Assembly: GCF_027474825.1 (NCBI RefSeq)
Contig: NZ_CP107030.1
Coordinates: forward strand, 186,001 to 250,000
Reading direction: 5' to 3'
Source: Maribacter halichondriae
GTDB lineage: Bacteria > Bacteroidota > Bacteroidia > Flavobacteriales > Flavobacteriaceae
Length of the DNA: 64,000 nucleotides
The notes under the pieces are model-generated. The model did no database searches. It saw only the letters and a program-made list of their open reading frames with translations, and was not told the DNA's origin. A program made the translations under genes and the position numbers. How positions within the stretch are numbered: the stretch's first letter is position 1; every line of letters begins with the position of its first letter. Shown piece after piece: positions 8,138-17,900 of the stretch.

Positions 8138-10150
8138 TTGAACGTGACTGATCTAAAAGCATTATGCTGTGGAATACTTTTTATAGCCGTTCCGCTTTTC
8201 GTTTATGGGCAGGAGGAAAATAAAGTAGTAAGCCCATCGGAACAAGTACAAATTCTTCAAACCACATTGGACTCACTTTACATCATTTGGGAAGATGTAA
8301 AGGAGCCAGATTCTACCCGCGCTATGGCCCTGTTTGATTACATTTATGAAGGCCCTTTTTATAGTGAGCCGGATAGTGCCCTGGTACTCGCTGATCAATT
8401 GTATGCCTTCACAAAAGGGAATAACTATGACAAGGGAACTGTAAATGCACTTAATCTGAAAGGATACATTTCTTTTAGAACTGGAAATTATACCAAGGCA
8501 TTAGCCTCATATAGGGAAGGACTTTCCATTTCTGAGAAAATCAACTACAAATTAGGCACAGCGGATATTTTATTGAGAACAGGATTTATATATCATGATA
8601 ATGAAGATGTGATAAATGCCTTAAAATATTATCAGAGGAGTCTAAAGATTTATCAAGAAATAGACGATTTAGATGGCGTAGGGTCTATTTATAATGAGTT
8701 TGGGAGTATTTATAATGTTAAAGGCGATTTTGAGAAAGCACTAGACTACTATTTAAAGAGTATTGCCATAAACGAGGGGCTTAATGATGAAATGGCGAAT
8801 TCAGCACAGTATATTAATATTGGGAGCCTTTATCTGAATAATAACGACTATGAAAAAGCACTGGAGTACTTTCAAAAAGGATTGGCTATTGAAAAAAAGA
8901 AAAACGATAAATTGGGTATGGCTTCAGCCCTCTCTGGTATTGGAAATGTTTATCTAGAGCAACAAAATTATACCGAGGCATTAGACTACTTGGAAAGCAG
9001 TCTAGAAATTAGTGAAAGCGTAAACGACGTTCAAGGGAGTGCCTCCATCTTATTAAGTATAGGAGATCTATATCTAGATCAAGGCAATAATGAAAAAGCC
9101 ATAGAATATTGTAAAAAAGGCCTGGCTCTGGCAAAGACAGTTGGGGACTTGGGAGGTCAAGAATATTCATGCGAATGTCTTTACGAGGGTTACAGGGCAA
9201 TTGGGAATATAAATGAGGCATTGGTTTATCATGAAGAAATGATTCTCATAGCAGATAGTATACAAACGGAAGAAACAGCCATAAAACTGCAGCAGATAGA
9301 ATTTTCAAAACAAGTATTGAAAGACAGTTTGGTACAAGTAGAGAAAGATATGGAGGTGCAAATGAAGCATCAAGCAGAGGTTCAAAAAAAGGATAAGAAC
9401 CGAAATCTCGCCATCGGTATCGGTGTTATCTGTTTTTTATTGGCTATTGGCTTTTTTACAAGATGGAGATATGTGAGAAAATCCCGCGCAATCATCGAAA
9501 AAGAAAAAAACCGTTCGGAAAATTTATTGTTGAACATCTTGCCAGCGGAAATCGCGGAAGAACTCAAAGAGAAAGGAGAGGCATCTGCTCGTGATTTTGA
9601 ATTGGTTTCTATTTTATTTACTGATTTTAAAGGCTTTACAGAGAAATCGGCAGAACAATCCGCGGCAGACCTAATTGGAGAAATCAACCATTGTTTTAAG
9701 GCTTTCGACCACATCTGTGAAAAGTATGGAATAGAAAAAATAAAAACTATAGGAGATGCATATATGGCAGCTGGTGGGCTGCCAGTTCCTTCTGAAAATT
9801 CCGTTCTTAATACCATTTTGGCAGCTCTAGAAATGCAGTCCTACATCACAAGGAGAATTAAAGAAAAAGAGTCTTCTGATGGGTTTACATTTGAAATGCG
9901 GTTAGGTGTACATACAGGACCTGTTGTTGCAGGAATAGTAGGAGTTAAGAAATTTCAATATGATATTTGGGGAGACACCGTAAATACTGCTTCTAGAATG
10001 GAGAGTAGTGGTGCGGTAGGTAAGGTAAATATCTCTCAGGACACTTATGAGCTGATCAAGGAGAATCCCGCATTTAGATTTAGCCATAGGGGCAAGATAA
10101 ACGCAAAGGGAAAAGGAGAAATAGATATGTGGTTTGTAGAAAAAATCTAG
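8138..10150 (+). CDS. TPR-repeat membrane adenylate cyclase (class III)
   Basis: Order of parts: signal/hydrophobic segment (CCGILFIAVPLFVYG), about seven TPR units (roughly residues 80-380), one transmembrane helix (about residues 424-442), a short coiled coil, and a class III cyclase domain (about 485-665). The metal-binding aspartates are in LFTDFKGFT and TIGDAYMAAGG. The lysine before TIGD together with the aspartate in YDIWGDTVNTASRM is the pair typical of ATP-using enzymes. So TPRs should lie in the periplasm and the cyclase in the cytoplasm, with cAMP as probable product. The start is unresolved: this frame has only TTG 8138 or GTG 8144. ATG 8118 lies one base out of frame, across an A8 run at 8124-8131; one more A would give MNKKKWDL and a normal signal peptide. 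Confidence 0.85.
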   Translation: MNVTDLKALCCGILFIAVPLFVYGQEENKVVSPSEQVQILQTTLDSLYIIWEDVKEPDSTRAMALFDYIYEGPFYSEPDSALVLADQLYAFTKGNNYDKGTVNALNLKGYISFRTGNYTKALASYREGLSISEKINYKLGTADILLRTGFIYHDNEDVINALKYYQRSLKIYQEIDDLDGVGSIYNEFGSIYNVKGDFEKALDYYLKSIAINEGLNDEMANSAQYINIGSLYLNNNDYEKALEYFQKGLAIEKKKNDKLGMASALSGIGNVYLEQQNYTEALDYLESSLEISESVNDVQGSASILLSIGDLYLDQGNNEKAIEYCKKGLALAKTVGDLGGQEYSCECLYEGYRAIGNINEALVYHEEMILIADSIQTEETAIKLQQIEFSKQVLKDSLVQVEKDMEVQMKHQAEVQKKDKNRNLAIGIGVICFLLAIGFFTRWRYVRKSRAIIEKEKNRSENLLLNILPAEIAEELKEKGEASARDFELVSILFTDFKGFTEKSAEQSAADLIGEINHCFKAFDHICEKYGIEKIKTIGDAYMAAGGLPVPSENSVLNTILAALEMQSYITRRIKEKESSDGFTFEMRLGVHTGPVVAGIVGVKKFQYDIWGDTVNTASRMESSGAVGKVNISQDTYELIKENPAFRFSHRGKINAKGKGEIDMWFVEKI

Positions 10151-10204
10151 GTTTTTTCTTGCTACTTCTAATTGTCTCAAAATCAATAAAGAACTTGATT
10201 AACT

Positions 10205-10315
10205 ATGATAAAATTCTTCTGAAAGATCCGCCAACAACTTCTATCTAAAAACAAGTACAGTAAATACCTCATCTATGCTATTGGTGAGATTGTGCTTTTG
10301 TTAGTTGGAATTTTG
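10205..10315 (+). pseudogene. DUF6090 5' remnant with in-frame stop
   Basis: This stretch reads as MIKFF, then TGA, then KIRQQLLSKNKYSKYL and IYAIGEIVLLLVGIL, so it is a clear copy of the DUF6090 N-terminus with a stop at codon 6. Similarity ends after the membrane segment. It lies 54 nt after the cyclase stop. The stop and the abrupt end show it cannot make a DUF6090 protein. The 150 bases that follow (to 10466) hold no other gene I can recognise. Confidence 0.8.
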
Positions 10316-10466
10316 AATGTACCATGTTTAATAACATCAACGAATCTTTCCTATCCTTAAAGGGGGATAAAGCAGTGGTTCACACGATGGAAAAATTGTA
10401 TATTGTTCAATGCTCAAAAAATTGAGGAAAATCAACTAACGAAAAGACTAAAACCAAAAAAATAGA

Positions 10467-12155
10467 ATGAAAAAACTATCATCCCTCATTATATACCTGT
10501 TGCTATTAGCCGGGTGTACCTCATCGGAAACCTTTGACATCCTTATTAAAAACGGACAAATCCTCGATGGCTTAGGCCAACCCGCATATGTAGGTGGTAT
10601 CGGTATAAATGCCGACACCATTGCGGCCATCGGACAGCTGGAAAACGCAAAAGGATTACAAGAAATCGATGCCACCGGTTTGGCAGTAGCCCCGGGCTTT
10701 ATCAATATGTTGAGCTGGGCCACTGAATCTTTGATAGAAGACGGAAAATCACAAAGTGACATTCGTCAAGGGGTTACGCTAGAGGTTTTTGGAGAAGGAT
10801 GGTCGATGGGCCCATTGACCGAGCAATCAAAAGAGGCAATGCAGCGCATATCCGATGGCGGTATTGAATATGATATTACTTGGGAAACCTTGGGCGAATA
10901 TCTTGAATTTTTAGAAACCAAAGGCATCGCTCCGAATGTGGCCTCATTTGTTGGTGCAACTACACTGCGGATCAATACGGTTGGTTTTGAGGACCGCGCC
11001 CCTACTCCCGCAGAAATGGACACCATGAAAACCATGGTCAGAAAAGCCATGGAAGAAGGGGCTGTGGGTATTGGCTCATCATTGATCTATGCTCCCGCCT
11101 TTTATTCCAGTACCGAAGAACTTATTGAACTCTGCAAAGTCGCTTCGGAATATGACGGCATGTATATTTCGCATATGCGTAGTGAGGGCAATCGATTTTT
11201 GGAAAGTTTGGATGAACTGATCCGGATCGCCGATGAGGCCGATATCAGAGCGGAAGTCTATCATTTAAAGCAAGGTGGAAAAGACAATTGGAACAAATTG
11301 GAACCCGCCATTGCCAAAATAGATTCTGCACGTTCCGCAGGCCTCCATATTACCACGAACATGTATAACTATACCGCGGGGGCAACAGGTTTAGATGCCT
11401 CCATGCCGCCTTGGGTACAAGAAGGTGGTTATGATAAGTGGGCCGAACGTTTGCAAGATCCGTCAATCCGAAAAAAATTAATGACCGAAATGACGACACC
11501 CACGAATGCATGGGAAAGCTTGATGATGGGTGTCGAATCCTATGATGATATGCTTTTGATTGGCTTTAAAAACGATAGCCTAAAGTATTTAACTGGGAAG
11601 TCGCTGGCGGAAGTAGCCGCTATGCGTAAAACATCTCCTGTGGAAACGGCTATGGACTTGGTAATACAAGATGGCAGTCGCGTGGGTACCGTTTATTTTT
11701 TGATGTCCGAAGAGAATGTAAAAAAACAGCTAACCCTTCCCTATATGAGCTTTGGCTCCGATGCGGAATCTTCCGCTCCTGAAGGCGTTTTTCTTGAATC
11801 GAGTACACATCCACGGGCTTATGGAAATGTTGCCCGGTTATTGGGCAAATATGTAAGGGAAGAAAAAGTAATCCCCTTGGAAGAAGCCATCTACAAATTG
11901 ACGACACTACCTGCCACAAATCTCAAAATCAAGAAACGTGGTGCTTTAAAAGAAGGTTATTTTGCCGATTTGGCCATCTTTGACCCGAACACGATTCAAG
12001 ACCATGCAACTTTCGAAAAACCGATGCAATATGCGACCGGTATGCAACATGTCTTTGTAAACGGCCAGCAAGTATTAAAAGATGGGGAACATACAGGAAC
12101 GACTCCAGGTCGAGTCGTACGCGGACCTGGATGGAAAAAAAATAACAACCAATAG
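10467..12155 (+). CDS. D-aminoacylase-like amidohydrolase lipoprotein
   Basis: Lipoprotein signal (residues 1-17, LLAGC) followed by an amidohydrolase fold of the N-acyl-D-amino-acid deacylase type: FDILIKNGQILDG start, IDATGLAVAPGF, then YISHMRSEG, EVYHLKQGG, a late aspartate in FGSDAESS, and the closing PGRVVRGPGW. The usual HxH/HxD after 'PGF' is replaced by INMLSW, and the cysteine of D-aminoacylases (normally near 'GNCG') is replaced by glutamate in VFGEGWS. I recall related proteins with this form, but cannot check. It starts an apparent operon with two beta-lactamase-fold hydrolases (next gene 8 nt away), which suggests D-amino-acid or cell-wall peptide processing in the periplasm. Confidence 0.82.
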   Translation: MKKLSSLIIYLLLLAGCTSSETFDILIKNGQILDGLGQPAYVGGIGINADTIAAIGQLENAKGLQEIDATGLAVAPGFINMLSWATESLIEDGKSQSDIRQGVTLEVFGEGWSMGPLTEQSKEAMQRISDGGIEYDITWETLGEYLEFLETKGIAPNVASFVGATTLRINTVGFEDRAPTPAEMDTMKTMVRKAMEEGAVGIGSSLIYAPAFYSSTEELIELCKVASEYDGMYISHMRSEGNRFLESLDELIRIADEADIRAEVYHLKQGGKDNWNKLEPAIAKIDSARSAGLHITTNMYNYTAGATGLDASMPPWVQEGGYDKWAERLQDPSIRKKLMTEMTTPTNAWESLMMGVESYDDMLLIGFKNDSLKYLTGKSLAEVAAMRKTSPVETAMDLVIQDGSRVGTVYFLMSEENVKKQLTLPYMSFGSDAESSAPEGVFLESSTHPRAYGNVARLLGKYVREEKVIPLEEAIYKLTTLPATNLKIKKRGALKEGYFADLAIFDPNTIQDHATFEKPMQYATGMQHVFVNGQQVLKDGEHTGTTPGRVVRGPGWKKNNNQ

Positions 12156-12163
12156 AAAATCAT

Positions 12164-13522
12164 ATGAAACGATTACCCATTGTGCTTATCGCCATACTTC
12201 TTATGGCATTGAGTTGTAGAAATGAAAAAGCCTATGTTGAACCCAAGCAGTCCAGTCTGGATGTATATGTAGACTCGCTCTTTAAGTCCAGTCTTGATAG
12301 TGCCAAAATAGCGGGCGGGGCAATTCTCGTGCATCAAAAAGGCAAGACACTCCTAAAAAAATCCTATGGTTTGGCCAGCTTGGAATTAGAGGTACCCATG
12401 CCCAAGAACGCCCAATTCGAAATCGGCTCGGTAACCAAACAATTTACGGCAGTTGCCATTCTTAAACTGGTGGAAGACGGTAAGCTTTCTCTGGAAGATG
12501 ACTTTACCAAATATTTGGAGTTCGACACCAAAGGAAGAAAAATTACGATAGACCAATTGCTCAACCATACCTCAGGAATTGCCAGTTATACTGAAATCGA
12601 GGAATTTGGCAGTCTTATTCCTCAAGAATTACCACGCGACTCGCTAGTCCGAATTCTCGAAACCAAAGACTTTCTCTTTGAACCCGGGGAGGCTCTTATT
12701 TACAATAATTCCGCTTACTTTTTTTTGGGACTCATTATTGAAAAACTTTCCGGTAAAACCTATGAGGACTATCTCAAAGAAGTCATCTTTGAGCCTCTGG
12801 GTATGGAGAACACCTATTACTGTTCCACGAGCAAGGTCGTGAAAAACAAGGCGTACGGATACGATTATTCCCCTGAGGGATTACAACAAAAACAATTTCT
12901 GAGCCATAACTGGCCTTATGCTGCAGGATCCTTATGCAGTACCACCGAAGATCTATTGATTTGGATGACCGCTTTACATGGAGGTAAAATACTAACCGAA
13001 GCGCAGTACCAACAATTGATCACCCCCAAAACTTTGAACGATGGTAGTCCATTGCGATATGCTATGGGCCTTGCAAATTTTTCCAATTATGGGAATCAAG
13101 AAATCAGTCATGGGGGCGGTATTCCCGGATTCTTATCAGAAACCAAATATTTTCCGGAACATGACCTGTACATTATCGGTTTGACGAATACCGCTGGTCC
13201 ACATGGAGGTAGCTTTTTCGTGGATAATGTGATGTGGAAACTTTTGGACAAACAGGATCATGAATCCATAGCCTTGGATTTCGATCCTAAGGAAATAGAA
13301 GGAACATATTTAGGTCAGACCCGAGGGAGACTGCAAAATGTTGAAGTAAAATCCATTACCGATGCCATAACGATTGAGTTTAACAAAGATGGAAAAATCG
13401 ATACGCTCAAAACGTATATCGGAAATCATACCTGGATGGATCGGAATACTACGGTTAAAATGAAAGATGGCATTTCCCATACAGATCAAATTTATGGGCA
13501 CTTTATACTAAAAAAGCAATAA
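12164..13522 (+). CDS. serine hydrolase lipoprotein, class C beta-lactamase fold
   Basis: Lipoprotein signal (LMALSC, Cys18) then a beta-lactamase/PBP-like domain. The catalytic SxxK is in EIGSVTKQFTA, the YxN in IYNNSAYFFLG, and the HxG-type third motif in SHGGGIPGF. A C-terminal beta-rich part of about 90 residues follows (FDPKEIEGTYLG onward), as in many flavobacterial serine hydrolases. It is 452 residues long and complete. It begins 8 nt after the D-aminoacylase-like gene and ends 16 nt before another member of the same family, so the three are probably co-transcribed. True beta-lactamase activity is unlikely; D-peptidase or esterase roles are more common in such proteins. Confidence 0.85.
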   Translation: MKRLPIVLIAILLMALSCRNEKAYVEPKQSSLDVYVDSLFKSSLDSAKIAGGAILVHQKGKTLLKKSYGLASLELEVPMPKNAQFEIGSVTKQFTAVAILKLVEDGKLSLEDDFTKYLEFDTKGRKITIDQLLNHTSGIASYTEIEEFGSLIPQELPRDSLVRILETKDFLFEPGEALIYNNSAYFFLGLIIEKLSGKTYEDYLKEVIFEPLGMENTYYCSTSKVVKNKAYGYDYSPEGLQQKQFLSHNWPYAAGSLCSTTEDLLIWMTALHGGKILTEAQYQQLITPKTLNDGSPLRYAMGLANFSNYGNQEISHGGGIPGFLSETKYFPEHDLYIIGLTNTAGPHGGSFFVDNVMWKLLDKQDHESIALDFDPKEIEGTYLGQTRGRLQNVEVKSITDAITIEFNKDGKIDTLKTYIGNHTWMDRNTTVKMKDGISHTDQIYGHFILKKQ

Positions 13523-13538
13523 CATATCTCATTGAACT

Positions 13539-15037
13539 ATGAAAAAACTAATATTCCTTCTTTTTACAATACTGATTTGTTCCTCAATAACGGCCCAACA
13601 AAAATCGAACAACAAAAAACTGGATGCCATGATCGTTCAGGGCATGACCGATTGGAAAATCCCCGGACTGGCAACCATCGTGGTCAAAGATGGCCAAGTA
13701 GTTTTTCAAAAAACATACGGGGTCAAAAATTTAGTTTCGAACGAACCTGTAGACGAGAACACACTATTCAACATGGCCTCGACCACCAAGGCGATTGTGG
13801 CCATTGCCATGGGTATGTTGGTCGATGATGGAAAATTGAATTGGGATGATAAAGTAGTAGACCACCTACCCTATTTTCAGTTATCCGATCCCTATATCAC
13901 GGCAGATGCCCGTGTAAAAGACTTGTTTACCCATAATCTGGGTATTGTTAATGCCGATGTGTTGTGGACCCTCGACAGCGTTTCAACTCGTGAAACAGTA
14001 AAAGATTTCGATTTGCTGAAAAAAGGGTATCCACTTCGTGGAGGGTTTACCTATCAGAACATTATGTATGCGGTTGCCGGTGAGGTTATTGAAGCAGTCA
14101 GCGGAAAGCCATGGAACCAATTTGTAAAGGAACGAATATTTAATCCGCTGGGAATGACCCGAACACAAGCTATTGCCAACGACATTTTCAAAGTAGGGAA
14201 CTATGTAACACCTTATTTTGATGACCCCGAAGATGGCATGGTGGAAGTCGATTATGGTTTTTCGGATCAAATCGGTCCTGCGGGTATGATTTGCGCTACC
14301 CCAAATGACATTGCCAAGTATTTGACTTTCGTTGTCAACGACGGCATACATAAGTCTGATACGTTGATTAGACCAAAGACTTTCAAGTACTTGTTCGAGC
14401 CCCATTCTTTTTAGGTACGAATGGAACATACCCGACTAACGCGTTGACCAGACCTGATTGGAATACTTATGGCATGGGTTGGTTTCAGCAAGACTATAAA
14501 GGTCATAAACTAGATTTTCATACAGGAAGCTTATTCGGCCTCGTAGCCATTGCCGGTGTAATGCATGATAAAAATATGGCAGTATATGTCTTTGCCAATC
14601 TGGATCATGCCGAACTACGACACGCCATTCTATATAAGGCAATAGATCTATATGCATTCAATGACGATAGTCGTGATTGGAATACCGAAGTTTTCAAACT
14701 CTATGAGGGATTTAAAAAAGAGAGCTTGGAACAATCAAAAAAGAAAATCGCCGAACGTGTGAAAAACACCAAAACAAGTTTACCAGTGAGCGCCTATGCT
14801 GGCACCTATGTGAATGAAATGTTGGGAACCGCCAAGGTCGTAATTAAGGAGAATGGGCCGATGATCAATTTTAATGATTTCATAACATACGATATGGAGC
14901 ACTGGCATTATGACACTTTTATGACCAACAAGGATAAGCGATTTAGGGAAAAACTGGAGGTTCGTTTTCAACTCGATACTAGTGGCAAGGTCAATGATCT
15001 CTATTTGATGGGCGAGATTTTTACTAAAACCGATTGA
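13539..15037 (+). pseudogene. serine hydrolase, class C beta-lactamase fold, frameshifted
   Basis: Two ORFs make one gene: 13539-14414 (signal peptide, SxxK in MASTTKAIV, YxN in YQNIMY) and a second frame running through 14444-15037 (HxG region in DFHTGSLFGL and the C-terminal beta domain). The break is at a T5 run, 14408-14412. With one more T the text reads EPHSFLGTNGTYPTNALT and runs straight into RPDWNTYGMGWF, which is normal for the family, giving about 500 residues. As printed, the first ORF ends just after that run and lacks the third motif. It follows the serine hydrolase gene by 16 nt. Either a sequencing deletion or a recent frameshift. Confidence 0.85.
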
Positions 15038-15098
15038 AATTCTATAACATTATCACCTAAGCCTTACATGCTTTGTTGGTTAGAAAAACTAAAAACTT

Positions 15099-16100
15099 AT
15101 GAAGTTCCATTTTCCGTTAGCCCTTGTTCTTTTAGCCCTCATCATAAATTGTAAATCAGGGGCCATTGAAAAGAGAACTCCGAAATTCGAGCATGATATT
15201 ACCTCCGGCCCTAACCCATGGACGAGCAATGTCTTTGAACCGGAGGAAAAAGATTTCACTTTTGCCATTATCTCCGATTTAAATGGAGGTGAGCGGGAAG
15301 GAGTTTACAGTACAGCCGTTGCCCAACTGAATCGCTTGGATCCAACCTTTGTGGTCAGCCTAGGCGACTTAATCGATGGGGGTACAGAAGATTCCCTACA
15401 ACTAGCGAAAGAATGGAATTCGTTCGACGCTCGAACTTCAAAACTAAATATGCCCTTCTTCTACCTCGGCGGAAATCATGATTTGACCAACCCGGCGATG
15501 CGTAAATTTTGGAAGCAACGATTTGGCCCCATATATTATCATTTTGTATATGAAGATGTACTTTTTCTAATGATGGATTCCGAAGATTATGAAGAACAGC
15601 GCATGCTCGATATTTATCATGCCCGGGCAAAAGCTCTAAAAATCATCGCGGGAGAAATCGAAGGAACTTATGAAGATTCGGAATATTACAGCATGCAAGA
15701 GCGAAAAGTAGGGGGCATGAGTGATGATCAATTCAACTATTTTAAAGATGTACTTGAAAAATACCCTAAAGTCAAATGGACTTTTGTGCTGATGCAAAAA
15801 CCCCTTTGGCAGCGTGAAGATGATAAAGGCCTTGGCAAATTGGAAGCTTTATTGGCTGAACGGCCTTATACCGTTATCAATGGCCACATACATTCGTTTT
15901 CACACCGAATACGAAACAATCGTGATTATATAATTTTAGGAACGACCGGTGGTGGGCAACGAGCACAAGATTCTATGGCGTTTGACCATATATCACTTGT
16001 ACGAATGGATAAAGAACCCATCATCACCCATCTGAAAATGAATGGTATTTTAGATAAAACGGGTAAAGTACCTGAAGGTGATGATTCAAGGCAAAATTAA
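15099..16100 (+). CDS. calcineurin-like metallophosphoesterase lipoprotein
   Basis: Lipoprotein signal ends near Cys18 (IINCKSG). The metallophosphoesterase motifs run in order: ISDLNGG (motif I with the usual D), SLGDLIDGG (motif II), LGGNHDLT (motif III, GNHD), and the late INGHIHSF (GHxH). The spacing over about 250 residues fits the family. The first motif has N where many members have H (DxH), so one metal ligand may differ. It is a periplasm-facing phosphoesterase of unknown substrate. The gene lies 61 nt after the frameshifted serine hydrolase and 14 nt before the NmrA-like gene. Confidence 0.83.
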   Translation: MKFHFPLALVLLALIINCKSGAIEKRTPKFEHDITSGPNPWTSNVFEPEEKDFTFAIISDLNGGEREGVYSTAVAQLNRLDPTFVVSLGDLIDGGTEDSLQLAKEWNSFDARTSKLNMPFFYLGGNHDLTNPAMRKFWKQRFGPIYYHFVYEDVLFLMMDSEDYEEQRMLDIYHARAKALKIIAGEIEGTYEDSEYYSMQERKVGGMSDDQFNYFKDVLEKYPKVKWTFVLMQKPLWQREDDKGLGKLEALLAERPYTVINGHIHSFSHRIRNNRDYIILGTTGGGQRAQDSMAFDHISLVRMDKEPIITHLKMNGILDKTGKVPEGDDSRQN

Positions 16101-16114
16101 AATCCAATAAGACT

Positions 16115-16975
16115 ATGGAAAAGCAAAAAACAATTTTCGTAACCGGCATCACCGGAAATCAAGGTGGTGCCGTCGCTAGGCATTTATTGAGGGAAAATCA
16201 GGCTGTTATCGGGTTAACACGCAATTCCAACTCTGAAAAAGCAAAACAATTGAAAGCACAAGGGGCAACTATTGTAGAAGGCAACCTTGATGATCCGAGT
16301 ACATTTCAATCTGATTTAGATAAGGTAGATGCTATATTCTTGGTACAGGCCCTTCAAGGCAAGGATAATGAGATACGCCAAGGCAAAGGGTTCATCGATA
16401 ATCTAAAACCTCAAAATAATATACATCTGGTATATGCTTCAGTGCTTGGTGCTGATCTAGATACAGGTGTACCCCATTTTGAAAGCAAATTCGAATTGGA
16501 AAAATATATAAAGTCCAAAGACCTCAAATATACCATCCTAAGACCAGCATCATTTTATGAGAACCATTTGTTTCCAAGGGTTGCGAGCGACATAAGAAAA
16601 GGCAAGTACATTTCCCCTTTGATCAAATCATGCAAGCAACAAATGATCGGTGTCGATGTCATTGGTAAAATAGCGGCAAAAGTCATTTCAAATAGTGAAA
16701 ACTACATGGGCAAAACACTCTCGCTTGCAACTGATGAATGGTCAATAGAAGAAATTCCACAATTATTTTCGGAAGCCATAAATAAGCCGGTAAAATATAA
16801 AAAGCTACCAAGTATAATTACACGATTGGCCATGGGGAAAGACCTGGCAAAAATGTTCAAATATATGAACAAGCAAAATTTTAGCGGGGTCGAAAACATT
16901 GATACGGTTAGAGACGAATTTGAAATCAAGGAAAATTTCAAAAGCTGGGTTTTAGAGCATTTCAAAATTGATTAA
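16115..16975 (+). CDS. NmrA-like NAD(P)-binding protein (atypical SDR)
   Basis: The N-terminus has the Rossmann glycine motif VTGITGNQGGAVARHLL, and EGNLDDPSTFQSDLD follows as in NmrA/HSCARG proteins. There is no YxxxK active site, so it belongs to the atypical SDRs that sense NADP(H) redox state or reduce quinone-like substrates. The 286-residue length is normal. It has no signal peptide. It follows the phosphoesterase by 14 nt, and its stop is 4 nt before the DUF6090 start. Role unknown; it could be either a regulator or an oxidoreductase. Confidence 0.8.
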   Translation: MEKQKTIFVTGITGNQGGAVARHLLRENQAVIGLTRNSNSEKAKQLKAQGATIVEGNLDDPSTFQSDLDKVDAIFLVQALQGKDNEIRQGKGFIDNLKPQNNIHLVYASVLGADLDTGVPHFESKFELEKYIKSKDLKYTILRPASFYENHLFPRVASDIRKGKYISPLIKSCKQQMIGVDVIGKIAAKVISNSENYMGKTLSLATDEWSIEEIPQLFSEAINKPVKYKKLPSIITRLAMGKDLAKMFKYMNKQNFSGVENIDTVRDEFEIKENFKSWVLEHFKID

Positions 16976-16979
16976 GGTC

Positions 16980-17771
16980 ATGATCAAGTTCTTTAGAAAA
17001 ATCCGTCAAAGACTTCTCACTGAAAACAAATTCAGCAAATACCTGCTCTATGCTATTGGTGAGATTGTATTAGTGATGATTGGTATACTCTTAGCACTTC
17101 AGGTCAATAATTGGAATGAAAATAGGATAGCCAAAACAACTGTAAATCGGTATTTGGTTTCATTGGTAGAGGATTTAAAAGAAGACCAAACACTTCTTGA
17201 ACAGATACAAAACATTCATTCTTTCCGTGTCCATTCCCTAATATACCTTCGAAGGCAATCTGGAGATCCATCATTCTCTTTTGGTCCTCAGCAAATGAAG
17301 GTTGTACCTTTTGAGCCTAATTCTGATTGGGACGGTCCTATCCCGACAACCTATAATTTACCATTTATTGAGGAGGCTTTCAGTTCAGCCGGAAGATATC
17401 TGCCCATGACCGTCAGCAGTAGTTCAATCAATGAGTTAAAAAATACTGGGATGTTTTCAAACATTCAAAATCTGAGTCTGAAAAAAGATATAGACCAATA
17501 CTATAGAAATATGGAGTGGGTATTTTTCGATGAAATACATAATGAATCCATTACAAAATGGAATAATTCACTTCTGGATTCAGGCATATACTATTTGCAA
17601 ATTGCTGAATTACCAGATCCGTTGGATCTTATTACGAAGAACCCGGAAAGGGCCGCTTACCTGAAGAATATAATCGCGGAAGCAAACTACCGAAGTAAAG
17701 CGGCAAGTAACTATTACAATAAAATTGATAGTCTCATTATAGAAATTGAACAAGAAGTAATCCAAAGATGA
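16980..17771 (+). CDS. full-length DUF6090 family membrane protein
   Basis: The only complete DUF6090 gene in this window: 263 residues with the basic start MIKFFRKIRQRLLTENKFS, one membrane helix (about residues 24-42, AIGEIVLVMIGILLALQ) followed by VNNWNENRI, and a long soluble part. The basic N-terminus suggests the N-end stays in the cytoplasm and the large domain is periplasmic. No enzymatic motif is visible and the function of the family is unknown. ATG 16980 is chosen over the upstream TTG 16968 because all other copies start at MIKFF. A further start box overlaps its stop codon at 17768. Confidence 0.8.
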   Translation: MIKFFRKIRQRLLTENKFSKYLLYAIGEIVLVMIGILLALQVNNWNENRIAKTTVNRYLVSLVEDLKEDQTLLEQIQNIHSFRVHSLIYLRRQSGDPSFSFGPQQMKVVPFEPNSDWDGPIPTTYNLPFIEEAFSSAGRYLPMTVSSSSINELKNTGMFSNIQNLSLKKDIDQYYRNMEWVFFDEIHNESITKWNNSLLDSGIYYLQIAELPDPLDLITKNPERAAYLKNIIAEANYRSKAASNYYNKIDSLIIEIEQEVIQR

Positions 17772-17803
17772 TCAAATTCTTTCGAAAAATCCGCTAAAAA
17801 TGT
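17768..17803 (+). repeat. DUF6090 start-box remnant overlapping the DUF6090 stop
   Basis: ATG at 17768 overlaps the TGA of the preceding gene (ATGA) and reads MIKFFRKIR then TAA. It is a near-exact copy of the first nine codons of DUF6090, so it looks like the scar of a second tandem copy whose body has been lost. The following bases to 17900 carry no further DUF6090 similarity. Confidence 0.7.
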
Positions 17804-17900
17804 CATTTGCAGATGTAATACATACAAACTGTTTTGGTTGCGATACAACGTATGAATACATTACCGTTTAGAATCGAAACACGAACTTAAAACCATAGAA

